Positions 45,983 to 56,308 are shown, counted from the first letter of the stretch. The stretch: DNA of 64,000 bases from Muribaculaceae bacterium Isolate-036 (Harlan) (GCA_003833075.1 RIAY01000001.1:310001-374000), one strand, 5' to 3'. Notes: generated by a model not told the origin, from the sequence alone. A program made the numbers and translations.

Positions 45983-48148
45983 TCATTCAAAAACGATGTC
46001 GTTTACGCGCACTGTCCATGGCACCACTTCCGCATCGACAGTGAAATAGATGTCTGACGATTCGTCGGGGGTGTCGGGTTTCGGACTGTCGGGGTCATTC
46101 TGGGAGATACGGGGGTGTCCGAGACGCGCGATGTGTGTCACGGCGAGCTTGTAGACATTGTTGCGCACTACGGCGAACTCCATGGGACCCATGATTCCGT
46201 TCTTGCCGTTGTCGTTGTGGCGGTTCCAGTAATAATAATAGCAGTAGTAGCCCCAGCCTTCGCGATTGTCTTCGCTGCGCTGATAGATAGTGAATCCGGC
46301 ATCTGTCACGGCTTTCTTGTATTTGGCAAGAATCTCGCCGTTGTTGGGTTTATTCGCCTGGTTCCACATCTGCCAGCAATAGTTGGCGGAGTTCTGGTCA
46401 AGGTCTTTCTCATCGCCGTCGTTATATATCACTTTTCCATCGGAGTCAACAAGCTTGTAACCGGTCAGACCGTTTCCGAACGCTGCCTTGTATAGGGAGT
46501 TTGTGCGGTTCCAGTCGGGGATGATCTTGCCGTCGGGACCTGTGGTATAGGAGAATGATGCGCTGACAGCCGCGTCATATACGTTCTGCCATGTGCAGTA
46601 GAGGCTACCAGCGTATGAATATAGTATCGGTGCCTTGTATGAATCGCCTAAGGATGCGTCTTTGCTGTTGACTGCATTGATAAGGTCATTGAGATATTTT
46701 GCGTTACGATATTCCGCAGTGCCTTCTGTCAAGTTAGTGAGGTCAGTCTTAAGATCATTGCTGGCAAGCATTTTTCCTTTGAACACAACGGCGGTTGAGA
46801 TTCCGTTTACCTGATTCTCAATGCCGGGAGCGACATTCTCGGTGAGGTATCTCCACACTTTGTATGTTCCCTTGTTTCCGTTGTTGTCCCAGTTGTCGGG
46901 GTTGCCGTTGGAAAGGACATCAGAGATTTCGGATACATACCAGCGCTGGTCGGCGGTGTTGAAGTTTCCGTTGTTGAGTGTGCCGTCGTTGTCGAAGAAG
47001 GCGTAGTTGAAATATGTGGAGAAGTTTTCGGATATACCGGCATTTTTCTGCTGTGCGAAGTAGTCGACAATGTAGTTTCCGGGTCTGTTATGGTCAAGCG
47101 ATCCATCGGTCTGAAGAGTGTACCATGGTTTTTCAGCACCGCAGAGTGCCCATCCGTTAGTGCTTCCGGCTGCGTTCCATCCGTCGTTGAGGCCGTTGTT
47201 TGACACTCGTTTCAGATAATAGAATGTCTTGCCCATGTTCACAAGAGCCATCTTGTTGAGCTTTATGTCGATAAGCTTCGCGCCTTGGCTGCCGTCGGGA
47301 TTCTGGATGTAGACGACGGGATATGTGTTGGCGTCCGTATTTGCGGGTGAACCGTCACGGAAGTCAAAGCGTGCGGTCGCACGCTCCACTTTCACCGGAC
47401 CGCGTGATGCGTTGGCGGCGGAGTTGTCTATTGTACCCAAAGCACCGGCGACGCCGTTGATTTCAGAAAGGTTGAAACACTTGTCTTCCGATGTGTAGCT
47501 GTCCCATGCCGACATCTGCTGAGGTATCTCGCGCACTGCAATCTGGCTGTTGGTCATAAGGAAGTTGCCGCCGTTTGTCGATGACCAGATGGCGCCTTCT
47601 GTCTGGTTGCCTTCTACGGATACTGTCCACGGAGTGTTGATCCACTCGGTGTCGCCGTAGGCGGCTGTGGCGAGTCTGTCGACCATTCCGCCGGTGGGGT
47701 TGGCTATCACGAACACGCAAATCTCCTTGTTGAAGTTCGCGGCATCGGAATAATACTGGCTAAGCTCGGTTTTGTTGAATTTTGCCGTAGCATGATATGA
47801 GCCGGCGTTGGGCTGCTGTGCCTGATGTTTGTAGATGTTGTCGCGCATAACGGAGGCAGCGCCGATAAAACCGTAATCGCGGCGGGCAAGCACGAGGAGC
47901 ACTTCATTCACGTTGTTTTCTACATCTGTGCCGACTTCAGTGCCGTTGTTAGAGGTGTTGTCTCCATCAGTGAAGGATCTTGTGGAACCCATGCCCGGCA
48001 TCTGGAAGTTTACTCCAAGATATACGGATGGTCCGTCTTCATTGCCTGTCGAACCGTTGTTCTGTCCGGCATTGCTGATGTCGTCGGAGCAGCCTGCAAG
48101 CAGAGCGAGCGTGGCGGTTCCAAAGAAGAATTTTCTGAAAAGATTCAT
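45983..48148 (-). CDS. Mfa1-like major fimbrial subunit
   Basis: Shaft subunit of a type V (FimA/Mfa1) fimbria, exported as a lipoprotein and polymerised by strand exchange after protease cleavage. The 721-residue precursor has lipobox LAGC (Cys near 20), an N-terminal domain with VNEVLLVLARRDYGFIGAA, and the C-terminal strand typical of the family, DIYFTVDAEVVPWTVRVNDI. It is longer than the well-known Mfa1 of about 560 residues, with an Asn/Gly/Tyr-rich middle, possibly extra surface loops under selection. It is followed by anchor, accessory and tip genes on the same strand. Confidence 0.85.
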   Translation of the reverse strand: MNLFRKFFFGTATLALLAGCSDDISNAGQNNGSTGNEDGPSVYLGVNFQMPGMGSTRSFTDGDNTSNNGTEVGTDVENNVNEVLLVLARRDYGFIGAASVMRDNIYKHQAQQPNAGSYHATAKFNKTELSQYYSDAANFNKEICVFVIANPTGGMVDRLATAAYGDTEWINTPWTVSVEGNQTEGAIWSSTNGGNFLMTNSQIAVREIPQQMSAWDSYTSEDKCFNLSEINGVAGALGTIDNSAANASRGPVKVERATARFDFRDGSPANTDANTYPVVYIQNPDGSQGAKLIDIKLNKMALVNMGKTFYYLKRVSNNGLNDGWNAAGSTNGWALCGAEKPWYTLQTDGSLDHNRPGNYIVDYFAQQKNAGISENFSTYFNYAFFDNDGTLNNGNFNTADQRWYVSEISDVLSNGNPDNWDNNGNKGTYKVWRYLTENVAPGIENQVNGISTAVVFKGKMLASNDLKTDLTNLTEGTAEYRNAKYLNDLINAVNSKDASLGDSYKAPILYSYAGSLYCTWQNVYDAAVSASFSYTTGPDGKIIPDWNRTNSLYKAAFGNGLTGYKLVDSDGKVIYNDGDEKDLDQNSANYCWQMWNQANKPNNGEILAKYKKAVTDAGFTIYQRSEDNREGWGYYCYYYYWNRHNDNGKNGIMGPMEFAVVRNNVYKLAVTHIARLGHPRISQNDPDSPKPDTPDESSDIYFTVDAEVVPWTVRVNDIVFE

Positions 48149-48267
48149 ATGTCAGTTGTTATTTTGGTTTAATCTGTCTGTTGGTTCTGCAAGTTGGATA
48201 TGAAACTGAAGTCATCTTGACCTCAGTTTCTGAATCATTAGGTTTTCCGGATGTTGTCTGCCGTTTT

Positions 48268-49710
48268 TTATCTGTCGTTCTCTTCGATGGCGGTGAGATT
48301 GTCAATGGCGGCTCCGGCTTCTTTGACTCCGCGTGAGGCAGCTCTTTCGAAAAGTGCGCGTGCCGAACTGAAGTTACCTTTAATGCCCTCCAACACACCG
48401 CGTGCGTATGTGGCTTCGGGAGAGTCTCCCGCCTTTTCGAGATGACGCGCCGCCGACTCAAGATTGCCGTCCCGCATCTCGATGTTTGCGGCATTAAGAT
48501 TGGCATCGGTGCTTTCGGGATACATTCTCACCGCTACCCTGAAGGCTTCCTCATATTCGGGCGATGCCGGGTCCATTGCCGATGTGGCGGCAAACATCTC
48601 GTTAAGACTAAGTTTTCTGGGGTCTGTGAAGATAAGACGTTTGATTTCATTGATGTCGGTATAGTTCCTGACTGTGTATTCCACAGTGTAGTCTGAATGT
48701 CGCAGTCCGGGGTATACCTCTCTGAGAAGGAATTCGTATTGGCGCGGATAGCGTCTGCGTATCTCTTCGTTCCTGGGATCCGGCTCCATGTCGGAGTTTA
48801 TGATGGCGAGTATTCCTTCGCGGTCGGCAATGTCTGATTTTTCAACGTAACGGCGCAACCCTTCCCAGTCTTCCGGTTCATATGACGTAGCGATGATGGA
48901 GGCGGGGAATGAATATTGTCCGAGAACGTAGTCTTTAAGTGTCGCTGTTCTCCCTTTGGCGAGTCTGACGTTGTTGGTGTAAGAGCCTTCGGGAGATGCG
49001 TATCCCTTTATTGTCATGGCTTTGAATTGCACGTCTTTGTCAAGGCGCACGGAATCAATCGTGGCGTTGATCTTGGCGAGTTCCGCGGGGTTGCGGCGGT
49101 AGTCGGGATATAACTCCGTGCGGTTTACCGGAAAGTCGATATATGCCGATCCTTTGATTTCACGGTGCTTTACCAGCTCGGCTTTAGGGGTTACGAAGGC
49201 GAAGAGCGGTCTGAATGTGACCTTCTCTTTGGGTGTGAGGTCAAGTGTCTTGGCGGGAATGTCTGTGGCTGCTATCGGCTCGCCGCAGCATCCGCATGAT
49301 TTTGCAGAGAGCACCAGCTCGGCTTTTCCCATCCATGTGCTGAACGGAGCTGAAGCCTGATAGGGCACTGTGAGATTTTTTGAAGCTTTGTAAAGAGCTG
49401 GAGAGGGCCAGTCCTCTTCTCCTTCGCGGATATGAAGATAATATCTTGAGCGTCCGGCGATTGTGAGAGCCGGCAGCCTCAGCGTATCTTCCTTGTTGAC
49501 AAGCATGGGGGTGACTGTCACTTCCCGGTTGCTGTTGAGCGTGCTATAGCCGCTCAGGTCGAGATCCATCTTTACGAACAAGTTGTTTTCTGTGCGTGCC
49601 ACATCTATGTTAGAGGCTCTTACCGCGTCTGTAGGAGTCTTGTCGGAAGCAGCTGCGCCAACGAACCCTAATGAAAGAAGGGTTGCAATGCAAAGCGATT
49701 TTAGGTTCAT
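48268..49710 (-). CDS. DUF3868 / OmpA-like protein of the fimbrial operon
   Basis: A 480-residue exported protein (signal cleavage near GAAAS). Residues about 20-170 form a beta-domain of the DUF3868 type with a CGCCGEP cysteine cluster; residues about 175-290 contain the OmpA-like phrase IKGYASPEGSYTNNVRLAKGRTATLKDYV; the end has TPR-like helical repeats (DANLNAANIEMRDGNLESAA ... ARGVLEGIKGNFSSARALFE). DUF3868 and DUF3575 genes regularly precede Mfa/FimA subunit genes in Bacteroidales; the pair probably helps assembly or anchors the fimbria to the wall. It lies 2 nt behind the DUF3575 gene. Confidence 0.8.
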   Translation of the reverse strand: MNLKSLCIATLLSLGFVGAAASDKTPTDAVRASNIDVARTENNLFVKMDLDLSGYSTLNSNREVTVTPMLVNKEDTLRLPALTIAGRSRYYLHIREGEEDWPSPALYKASKNLTVPYQASAPFSTWMGKAELVLSAKSCGCCGEPIAATDIPAKTLDLTPKEKVTFRPLFAFVTPKAELVKHREIKGSAYIDFPVNRTELYPDYRRNPAELAKINATIDSVRLDKDVQFKAMTIKGYASPEGSYTNNVRLAKGRTATLKDYVLGQYSFPASIIATSYEPEDWEGLRRYVEKSDIADREGILAIINSDMEPDPRNEEIRRRYPRQYEFLLREVYPGLRHSDYTVEYTVRNYTDINEIKRLIFTDPRKLSLNEMFAATSAMDPASPEYEEAFRVAVRMYPESTDANLNAANIEMRDGNLESAARHLEKAGDSPEATYARGVLEGIKGNFSSARALFERAASRGVKEAGAAIDNLTAIEENDR

Positions 49711-49712
49711 GA

Positions 49713-50291
49713 TCAGAATACGTAGATTAGATTGATTGCGGCTTTCGTGGGCCCTACATAATTGTGAACTCTGTTTTCTTCAAGTCTTGTCCCGCATTTG
49801 GCGCAAGGGTAGGCGTCATATCGTGTATACGCCCATCCTATGCCTACTTCGGCTTCTGCGCTCCAGTGTCGGTTGAGAATCCATGTGTAGCCATATGCGA
49901 CACCTGCGCCTGCATACCACCCCTGGTGTACTTGCGTGCGCAGTTTTTCGAAATGAGTTCCAAGAAAATTACATCCGTTTTTCCATCCTCCGAAGTTATA
50001 TTGCCCTCCAAGCAGGTGAAGACCTACGAAGTGTCCTGAAAAACGGTCACAAAACCAATAGCGTGCCTCCGGCTGCACGAGCCAATGTTTCCATCTGCGA
50101 CCATTGTCGAGCTTCCAGAGATTCAGGTTGCCCGAAACATCCAGACTCCATTTGGGAGCAAGACCAAACTCGATGCCTATGTTAGGAGTTAATGCCGCAT
50201 CATAGAGTAAATTTGTTTTGACTCCTACCTGCGCGTTCGCACTGAGGGCGAAAAGCGCTGACATAATGATTAATCTGACTGCTTTCATCAA
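49713..50291 (-). CDS. DUF3575 outer-membrane protein of the fimbrial operon
   Basis: A 192-residue exported protein (signal near ANA) with beta-barrel-like alternation: GVKTNLLYDAALTPNIGIEF, LQPEARYWFCDRF-like and GYTWILNRHWSAEAEVGIGWAYTRYD segments, ending in an aromatic residue (LIYVF). This matches the DUF3575 group of small outer-membrane proteins. It is the first gene of the fimbrial operon and lies about 170 nt from the promoter with the G-tract. Confidence 0.85.
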   Translation of the reverse strand: MMKAVRLIIMSALFALSANAQVGVKTNLLYDAALTPNIGIEFGLAPKWSLDVSGNLNLWKLDNGRRWKHWLVQPEARYWFCDRFSGHFVGLHLLGGQYNFGGWKNGCNFLGTHFEKLRTQVHQGWYAGAGVAYGYTWILNRHWSAEAEVGIGWAYTRYDAYPCAKCGTRLEENRVHNYVGPTKAAINLIYVF

Positions 50292-50642
50292 TTATTGTAA
50301 ATTTGCGAAGCCACGCATGTGCACGGATAGCGTATGGTGATGGTACATCAAATTGCGCAAGCCTCTTTCTATGTCTCTGAATACAATTTTTTTTATGGAT
50401 CCATGCCGATATAGGGTGTTGGCATGTGGGAGATGGCGGTATCCCTCTCTCAAATTTTTCGCAAAATTACAAACAAAATTTGTAAAATACCCCCCCCCAT
50501 TTGTTAAATAACGTTAAAGTGTTGTATGTTCTTGATTTTGTTGCTTTTAAAGACTTTCATGTGTTCAGCATACGGGAAGCAGTAGAGGATTGACGCCTCC
50601 CGCAATCGGCGGTCGCATCAGGCGTATCGGAAAAAAGAATGA
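50292..50642. promoter_or_regulatory. Fimbrial operon promoter region with a run of nine G
   Basis: No gene is supported in this stretch. On the - strand, TAATTTTG (50469-50462) is a good -7 box, and GGGGGGGGG (50498-50490) ends 20 nt upstream of it, at the -33 position. A change in tract length by slippage would change spacing or upstream contacts, so phase-variable expression is possible. The leader is about 165 nt; no inverted repeats of the kind that flank invertible promoters were found. Confidence 0.6.
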
Positions 50643-50679
50643 GGGGAAAGGATTCTTGAATGTAACGAATCCTTTCCCC
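50643..50679 (-). terminator. Terminator of the rimP-nusA-infB operon
   Basis: GGGGAAAGGATTC and GAATCCTTTCCCC form a perfect 13-bp stem with an 11-nt loop; on the - strand it is followed by TCATTCTTTTTT. Confidence 0.85.
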
Positions 50680-50733
50680 ACGGGAATAAGCTAAGTAATC
50701 TGTCAGTTGTCTGCAGACCCTGGCGTTTGTGCC

Positions 50734-53661
50734 TTAAAGTGTTTTCTTCACTTCGACTTCTTCGAAGGCTTCTATGAGGTCGCTTTCGCGGACGTCGTTG
50801 TAGCCTTGTATCGACAGACCGCAGTCGTAACCTGAAACAACTTCCTTGACATCGTCTTTGAAGCGTTTGAGAGAACCGAGTTCGCCGGTGTAAATCACGA
50901 TGCCGTCGCGGATCAGGCGCACTTTGCTGGCGCGTTTGATTCTGCCGTCACGCACGATTGCTCCGGCAATAGTGCCGACTTTCGAGATATGATAGGTCTG
51001 AAGCACTTCCGCCGTTCCGGTAATCTCTTCCTTGATTTCGGGCGAGAGCATACCTTCCATAGCGTCTTTGACTTCCTCGATTGCCTTGTAGATGACTGAG
51101 TAGAGACGGATCTCAACTCCCTCTTTCTCTGCTTCGCGTTTAGCGGCTGCGGAAGGACGCACCTGGAAGCCGATGATGATGGCATCGGATGCTGCGGCAA
51201 GTGTGACATCGGATTCGGAGATGGCACCCACACCTTTGTGAAGCACATTGACCTGCACCTCTGGTGTGGACAGCTTGAGCAATGAATCCGAAAGAGCCTC
51301 GATTGAACCGTCTACGTCTCCCTTGACAACGAGGTTGAGTTCGTGGAAGTCGTTGAGCGCGCGGCGGCGGCCAAGCTCTTCGAGACCGAGACGCTTCTTG
51401 GTGCGGAGACCGAGTTCGCGCTGTAGCTGCTCGCGTTTGCCTGCTATCTCTCTCGCTTCCTGCTCTGTCTCAAGGACATTGAAGGTGTCGCCGGCGGTTG
51501 GTGCGCCGTTGAGACCGAGAATAAGCACCGGCGTGGCGGGTCCTGCTTCTTTGACGCGCTGGTTACGCTCGTTGAACATTGCCTTTACCTTGCCGTAATG
51601 TGTGCCGGCGAGAATGACATCTCCCACACGGAGTGTGCCGTTCTGGACAAGCACCGTGGCAACATAGCCGCGACCTTTGTCGAGAGAGGACTCGATTACC
51701 GAACCGATCGCGTTGCGCTCGGGATTTGCCTTGAGGTCGAGCATCTCGGCTTCAAGAAGCACTTTTTCCATGAGTTCGTCCACTCCGATTCCTTTCTTCG
51801 CAGAAATGTCCTGACTCTGGTATTTGCCGCCCCATTCCTCCACAAGGTAGTTCATCTGGGCGAGTTCCTCTTTGATTTTGTCCGGGTTTGCCGTGGGTTT
51901 GTCGATTTTGTTGACAGCGAACACCATCGGTACACCAGCTGCGGATGCATGGTTGATCGCCTCGATGGTCTGGGGCATCACGTTGTCGTCGGCAGCCACG
52001 ATGATAATGGCGAGGTCGGTGACTTTGGCACCGCGGGCACGCATTGCCGTGAACGCTTCGTGACCCGGTGTGTCGAGGAATGTGATGTGTCGTCCGTCGG
52101 CGAGCTTGACGTTGTAGGCTCCGATATGCTGTGTGATGCCTCCTGCCTCACCAGCGATCACGTTTGCCTTGCGGATGTAGTCGAGAAGAGATGTCTTGCC
52201 GTGGTCTACGTGTCCCATGACTGTGACGATCGGCGGACGGCTCTGGAGGTCTTCCTCCTTGTCTTCAACAACCTCGATGGCTTCGGTGACATCGGCGCTG
52301 ACGAATTCGGTTGTGAACCCGAATTCCTCGGCAACTATATTGATTGTCTCCGCATCGAGACGCTGGTTGATGGATACCATCACACCGAGGTTCATGCAAG
52401 TGGCGATGACGTTGTTGACAGGAACATCCATGAGGTTGGCGAGGTCGTTGGCTGTCACGAACTCGGTGATTTTGATCACTGAGCTTTCAGCCGCCTCGCG
52501 CTGCTGGTTCTCCAGTTCGCGGTTGTGCATCTCCTCGCGTTTTTCCTTACGCCACTTCGCGCTCTTCTTGGGGGCTTTGTTGGTGAGACGCGCAAGAGTT
52601 TCCTTCACCTGTTTCTGAACGTCTTCGGAATTGATTTCCGGTTTTACGGGGCGTTTGTCGCGCTTACGTTTGTTTTCGCCTCTTCCGCCACCCTGCTGGG
52701 AATTGCCCTGACGGTCGTTGCCTTTGTTTTCTTTCTTGCGGTTTTCAGAGCCGAAGCCAGGTTGAGACACTGCTTTCTCGATGTCTACCTTCTCTTTGCC
52801 GATGCGCTTGCGTTTTTTCTGGGCGTTGTCGCCGCCATGGGCGCGTGCTGCCTCGGCGCGGCGTTCGCTGCGGCTTTTCTTACGCGGACGTGTGGACTGG
52901 TTGATCGCGGACAAGTCTATCTTTCCGACAACTTTCAGCTCCGGGCCGGCAGGCGTGGGAGCATAACGGAATACGCCTCCATTGTCTTCTTTAGGTGCTT
53001 CTGTTTTTGCCGGTTCCGCTTTGGGAGTCTCTTTTGCCGGTTCTTTCACTGCATTATCCTGTTTGGGAGCCTCTGCTTTGACTGTGTCGGGTCTGGCAGC
53101 GGGCGCTGCTTTCGGCTCGGTCTTGGGCTCCGGTTTTACTTGCGGTTTGGGTTCCTGAACCGGTTTTGGCTGAGGCTGGGGCTGAGGCTGAGGTTTCACC
53201 TCGACCTTCGTCTCAGGTTTGGCTTCCGGCTTTGGTTCCGGTTTTGCGGCCACGGGCTGTTGCGGTTTTGTCTCCGCTTTGGGTTCCGGTCCGCTTTCGG
53301 CTGCATGTTTCGCTTCAGCGGTAGCAGTCTGTTTGGGAGCGTCAAGGTCGATTTTGCCCAAAATGCGAGGACCGCCTGCATGTGGAACGGTGGTCTTTAT
53401 CTCGTCTGTGCGCGGACGCTCTTTAGAAGATTGCTTTTCCTTACGTTCCTGTTTTTTAGCGGCGGCAAAGTCATCTGATTTCTCCTTTATGCCCTTGTCT
53501 TTGCTGAATTCCTTGGTGAGGATATCAACCGCATCTTCATCGATACGGGTGTTGGGACCGGGATTCTCTTCGATCTCGACATTGTTTTTGCGCAGGAATT
53601 CCACAGCAGTGTTGATTCCTACATTTAAGTCTTTTGCTACTTTGCTGATCTTTATGCGCAT
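50734..53661 (-). CDS. infB: Translation initiation factor IF-2
   Basis: GTPase that brings formyl-Met-tRNA to the 30S subunit. The 975-residue protein has an N-terminal IF2_N helical domain ([20 protein letters not shown]), a long low-complexity region rich in Pro, Lys, Glu and Ala with [14 protein letters not shown] repeats (about 120-230), a Lys/Arg-rich stretch, then the G domain with GHVDHGKTS (about 485), DTPGHEAF and NKIDKP, followed by domains II-IV. The order rimP-nusA-infB on one strand is the widely conserved operon; the gap to nusA is 97 nt. Confidence 0.98.
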   Translation of the reverse strand: MRIKISKVAKDLNVGINTAVEFLRKNNVEIEENPGPNTRIDEDAVDILTKEFSKDKGIKEKSDDFAAAKKQERKEKQSSKERPRTDEIKTTVPHAGGPRILGKIDLDAPKQTATAEAKHAAESGPEPKAETKPQQPVAAKPEPKPEAKPETKVEVKPQPQPQPQPKPVQEPKPQVKPEPKTEPKAAPAARPDTVKAEAPKQDNAVKEPAKETPKAEPAKTEAPKEDNGGVFRYAPTPAGPELKVVGKIDLSAINQSTRPRKKSRSERRAEAARAHGGDNAQKKRKRIGKEKVDIEKAVSQPGFGSENRKKENKGNDRQGNSQQGGGRGENKRKRDKRPVKPEINSEDVQKQVKETLARLTNKAPKKSAKWRKEKREEMHNRELENQQREAAESSVIKITEFVTANDLANLMDVPVNNVIATCMNLGVMVSINQRLDAETINIVAEEFGFTTEFVSADVTEAIEVVEDKEEDLQSRPPIVTVMGHVDHGKTSLLDYIRKANVIAGEAGGITQHIGAYNVKLADGRHITFLDTPGHEAFTAMRARGAKVTDLAIIIVAADDNVMPQTIEAINHASAAGVPMVFAVNKIDKPTANPDKIKEELAQMNYLVEEWGGKYQSQDISAKKGIGVDELMEKVLLEAEMLDLKANPERNAIGSVIESSLDKGRGYVATVLVQNGTLRVGDVILAGTHYGKVKAMFNERNQRVKEAGPATPVLILGLNGAPTAGDTFNVLETEQEAREIAGKREQLQRELGLRTKKRLGLEELGRRRALNDFHELNLVVKGDVDGSIEALSDSLLKLSTPEVQVNVLHKGVGAISESDVTLAAASDAIIIGFQVRPSAAAKREAEKEGVEIRLYSVIYKAIEEVKDAMEGMLSPEIKEEITGTAEVLQTYHISKVGTIAGAIVRDGRIKRASKVRLIRDGIVIYTGELGSLKRFKDDVKEVVSGYDCGLSIQGYNDVRESDLIEAFEEVEVKKTL

Positions 53662-53758
53662 ATGTAATTTTTGTGATTGCTATTAAAATGTGAAGCAGAG
53701 GCAGTGCCTTTTGCTTCCCGTGAGAGGAGAGGGCAGCGGCTGTCTGCGGTTATTCCGG

Positions 53759-55006
53759 TCAGTCTTCAAACTCTGCGCGGAGCACATCGAGAACGTGCTG
53801 TAGCGTGGAGTCTTCAAGATCTGCCTGGTCAAGCACATGCTGCGGGGCGTTGAGCACGGCTTTGGCTGTGCCGAGACCAAGATCTTTGAGTGCCTCGATT
53901 ACCCATTCGTCGATTTCATCGCTGAATTCGTCAAGGTAGATGTCTTCCTCGCCGGGCTCTATGTCGCGGTATACGTCGATCGAATATCCGGTGAGCATGG
54001 AGGCAAGACGGATGTTCATACCTCCTTTACCGATGGCGAGACTGACCTCGTCAGGGTGAAGGAATACCTCTGCCTTGCGGTCTTCTTCGTTAAGACGGAT
54101 CGAGGAAATCTTGGCGGGACTAAGCGCGCGCTGTATGTAGAGCTGGGGATTGGCGGTGAATGAAATCACGTCAATGTTCTCGTTGCGGAGTTCACGCACG
54201 ATTCCGTGGATTCGGCTTCCCTTGATGCCGACGCAGGCTCCGACGGGGTCGATGCGGTCGTCATAGCTTTCAACGGCTATCTTGGCGCGCTCGCCGGGAA
54301 TGCGTGCCACATCCTTGATGGTGATGAGTCCGTCGTGGATCTCAGGCACTTCCTGTTCGAAAAGACGGCGGAGGAAGCGGGGATCGGTGCGGCTTACGAT
54401 AATCTTGGGATTATTGTTGGGGTTGTCAACTCTTTTTACGATTGCGCGGACCATATCGCCTTTATGGAAGAAGTCTCCGGGAATCTGTTCTTCCTTGGGC
54501 ATGATAAGCTCGTGCTGTTCTTCATCGAGAAGAAGCATCTCGCGTTTCCAGATCTGATGAACCTCACCTGTGATGACCTCACCCTCGATCTCTTTGAATT
54601 TGGTATAGATCGCGTCTTTCTGCAGGTCGAGAATCTTTGACTGAAGTGTCTGGCGCAGGTTGAGGATGGCGCGGCGACCGAATTTCTCGAAGAAAATCTG
54701 TTTGGTCACATCTTCGCCGATCTCGCATTCGGGGTCGATTTCCCTTGCTTCGCTCAGACCGATCTGCATGTCTTTGTTTTCGACTTCACCGTCGGGAACA
54801 ACCTCAAGGTTCTGGTAGATCTCGCAGTCGCCTTTGTCGGGGTTCATGATGACGTCGAAATTCTCGTCTGATCCAAACATCTTCGCCAGTACGTTGCGGA
54901 ATGATTCCTCAAGCACCGATATCATGGTGGTCTTGTCAATGTTCTTGAGTTCTTTGAACTCCGCGAACCTGTCGACCATATTCACTGTCTCTGCTTTCTT
55001 TGCCAT
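53759..55006 (-). CDS. nusA: Transcription termination/antitermination factor NusA
   Basis: Binds RNA polymerase and modulates pausing and termination. The 415-residue protein has the N-terminal polymerase-binding domain, an S1-like domain (EVITGEVHQIWKREMLLLDE, about 125), and KH domains with VGACVGIKGSRIHGIVREL (about 245) and the second KH GxxG-like GKGGMNIRLAS (about 335). The short acidic C-terminus lacks the AR repeats of E. coli, as usual in Bacteroidetes. It is the middle gene of the operon. Confidence 0.97.
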   Translation of the reverse strand: MAKKAETVNMVDRFAEFKELKNIDKTTMISVLEESFRNVLAKMFGSDENFDVIMNPDKGDCEIYQNLEVVPDGEVENKDMQIGLSEAREIDPECEIGEDVTKQIFFEKFGRRAILNLRQTLQSKILDLQKDAIYTKFKEIEGEVITGEVHQIWKREMLLLDEEQHELIMPKEEQIPGDFFHKGDMVRAIVKRVDNPNNNPKIIVSRTDPRFLRRLFEQEVPEIHDGLITIKDVARIPGERAKIAVESYDDRIDPVGACVGIKGSRIHGIVRELRNENIDVISFTANPQLYIQRALSPAKISSIRLNEEDRKAEVFLHPDEVSLAIGKGGMNIRLASMLTGYSIDVYRDIEPGEEDIYLDEFSDEIDEWVIEALKDLGLGTAKAVLNAPQHVLDQADLEDSTLQHVLDVLRAEFED

Positions 55007-55061
55007 AAGACTAATCTATATTGTATTTTTTTTATTAACGTATATAATCTGAACGCGTCTC

Positions 55062-55526
55062 TCAGAATCTGAAGACATACTTCACGGAGTTGACCGCGTC
55101 ATATCTGAAGTCGAACTGTTTTGTGACTTCTACCGGGCGTTTCGCTCCTTCCGGCTTCTCCTTGACGGTTGATACTATCGCAAAACCATCGTCTCCGGCT
55201 TCGGCGAGGATGCCGGTGTATTTCTTGCCGTCGCGTGCAAGAACCTCAACTTCGTTGCCAAGATTTTTTTCGTATTGTTTCCTGACACGGAAGGGGGATG
55301 TGAGTCCTGCGGAACCTACTTCAAGTTCGTAGTCTTCCGGCTCGCGGGGAAACCGCTCTTCGATGCTGCGGGTGAGGGATACGCAGAAATCAATGTCAAC
55401 GCTTTCAAAAGAGTCTATGTCTATCTTGATCTCGTTGGCTCCTGTCACGTTCACTCCGACGAGAAAATATTGTGTGCCGTCGAGCTCTTTCTCAACGAAT
55501 TGTTCTATTGCTTTTTTGTCTATCAT
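55062..55526 (-). CDS. rimP: Ribosome maturation factor RimP
   Basis: Needed for 30S subunit maturation. The 154-residue protein has the two-domain RimP plan: an alpha/beta N-terminal part (SFESVDIDFCVSLTRSIEER, YELEVGSAGLTSPFRVRKQY) and a C-terminal SH3-like part (NEVEVLARDGKKYTGILAEA). The phrase ELEVGSAGLTSPF is the recognisable RimP core (E-V-S-SPG-like). First gene of the operon; its mRNA leader carries a hairpin. Confidence 0.93.
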   Translation of the reverse strand: MIDKKAIEQFVEKELDGTQYFLVGVNVTGANEIKIDIDSFESVDIDFCVSLTRSIEERFPREPEDYELEVGSAGLTSPFRVRKQYEKNLGNEVEVLARDGKKYTGILAEAGDDGFAIVSTVKEKPEGAKRPVEVTKQFDFRYDAVNSVKYVFRF

Positions 55527-55540
55527 CGCGTAAAAACAAG

Positions 55541-55581
55541 GAGGAGACGAAAGTCCCCTCCGGAATTATATTGCAAAGATA
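55541..55581 (-). promoter_or_regulatory. Promoter and leader hairpin of rimP
   Basis: TATCTTTG (55581-55574) is the -7 box on the - strand. Downstream, GGAGGGGAC and GTCTCCTCC (55562-55541) pair over nine positions, one of them G-T, around TTTC and lie just before the rimP start, where they could mask or shape the ribosome entry site. Confidence 0.5.
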
Positions 55582-55681
55582 ATAAAATTTCCCCTATTTG
55601 TTTACTTGACAGTGTTGTCGAAAGCTGAAAATGAGGAAATCAGGCTTTAAATTAAATAATATTAATATATTTTAACATAAA

Positions 55682-56308
55682 TTAAATAATATTATTTAGC
55701 CATGCGTCGATTAATCTGCGCGACAAGGAGGGAAGAGTGGGTAGCAGAGGCACGTTTTCGCGGTCGAACCATCCTCCCTGAGTGAGTTCTTCATCGGCGA
55801 AAATGATGTCGCCTGACGAATAATCTGCCGTGAACGCTATCATCAGCTGTGAGGGGAAAGGCCATGACTGGCTGCCGAAGTAGCGGATATTGTTGATTTC
55901 CAGAGATGTCTCTTCCCTTACTTCGCGCATGACGCATTCTTCGAGTGATTCTCCTGTCTCAACAAATCCGGCTACAAGCGCGAACATAGGACGTGTGAAA
56001 TTGCGGGCGTGAACAAGAAGAGCTTTCTCTCCGCGCTTCACAAGAACGAGTATGGCGGGGGAGAGGTTGGGGAAATCCTCTCTGCCGCAGACTGTGCATT
56101 TTCGGGAAATATCCGAAGATTCGCGCATTTCCGCACCGCAGGATCCGCAGTGGCGGTGGGTGTCGTGGAAATAACGGAGTTCCGAGTCGCGGCTCTCTTT
56201 TTTCCACTCTTCTTCGGAGACGTAATTCCAGAGTTCGCGGAGTCCTACCTCCTTTTCTGTCGCGTTCCCTTCGGTGTCTTTTTCTATGACCTTGTATCTT
56301 TTAGTCAT
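55682..56308 (-). CDS. nudC: NudC-type NADH/NAD-capped RNA pyrophosphatase
   Basis: Nudix hydrolase of the NudC group, cleaving NAD(H) and the NAD cap on RNA. The protein has a zinc ribbon with CGSCGAEM and CTVCGRED (about 54-82), the Nudix box G-x5-E-x7-REVREETSLEI (about 118-141) and the diagnostic SQSWPFPSQLM (about 148-158), which corresponds to the SQPWPFPxS motif. At 208 residues it lacks most of the N-terminal domain of the E. coli protein. It lies 15 nt behind dnaX on the same strand. Confidence 0.92.
   Translation of the reverse strand: MTKRYKVIEKDTEGNATEKEVGLRELWNYVSEEEWKKESRDSELRYFHDTHRHCGSCGAEMRESSDISRKCTVCGREDFPNLSPAILVLVKRGEKALLVHARNFTRPMFALVAGFVETGESLEECVMREVREETSLEINNIRYFGSQSWPFPSQLMIAFTADYSSGDIIFADEELTQGGWFDRENVPLLPTLPSLSRRLIDAWLNNII

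Noticed and set aside
50292..50733. Invertible promoter at the fimbrial operon
   Set aside because: No inverted repeats flanking the promoter and no invertase gene nearby were found.
53140..53260. Short direct repeats in infB considered as a repeat array or CRISPR-like structure
   Set aside because: They encode Pro-Lys/Glu repeats in the IF-2 linker; no spacers.
52525..53478. 317-codon + strand frame inside infB, rich in Phe, Leu and Arg
   Set aside because: It is the shadow of the Pro/Lys/Glu repeat region of IF-2 read antisense; no start or promoter supports it.
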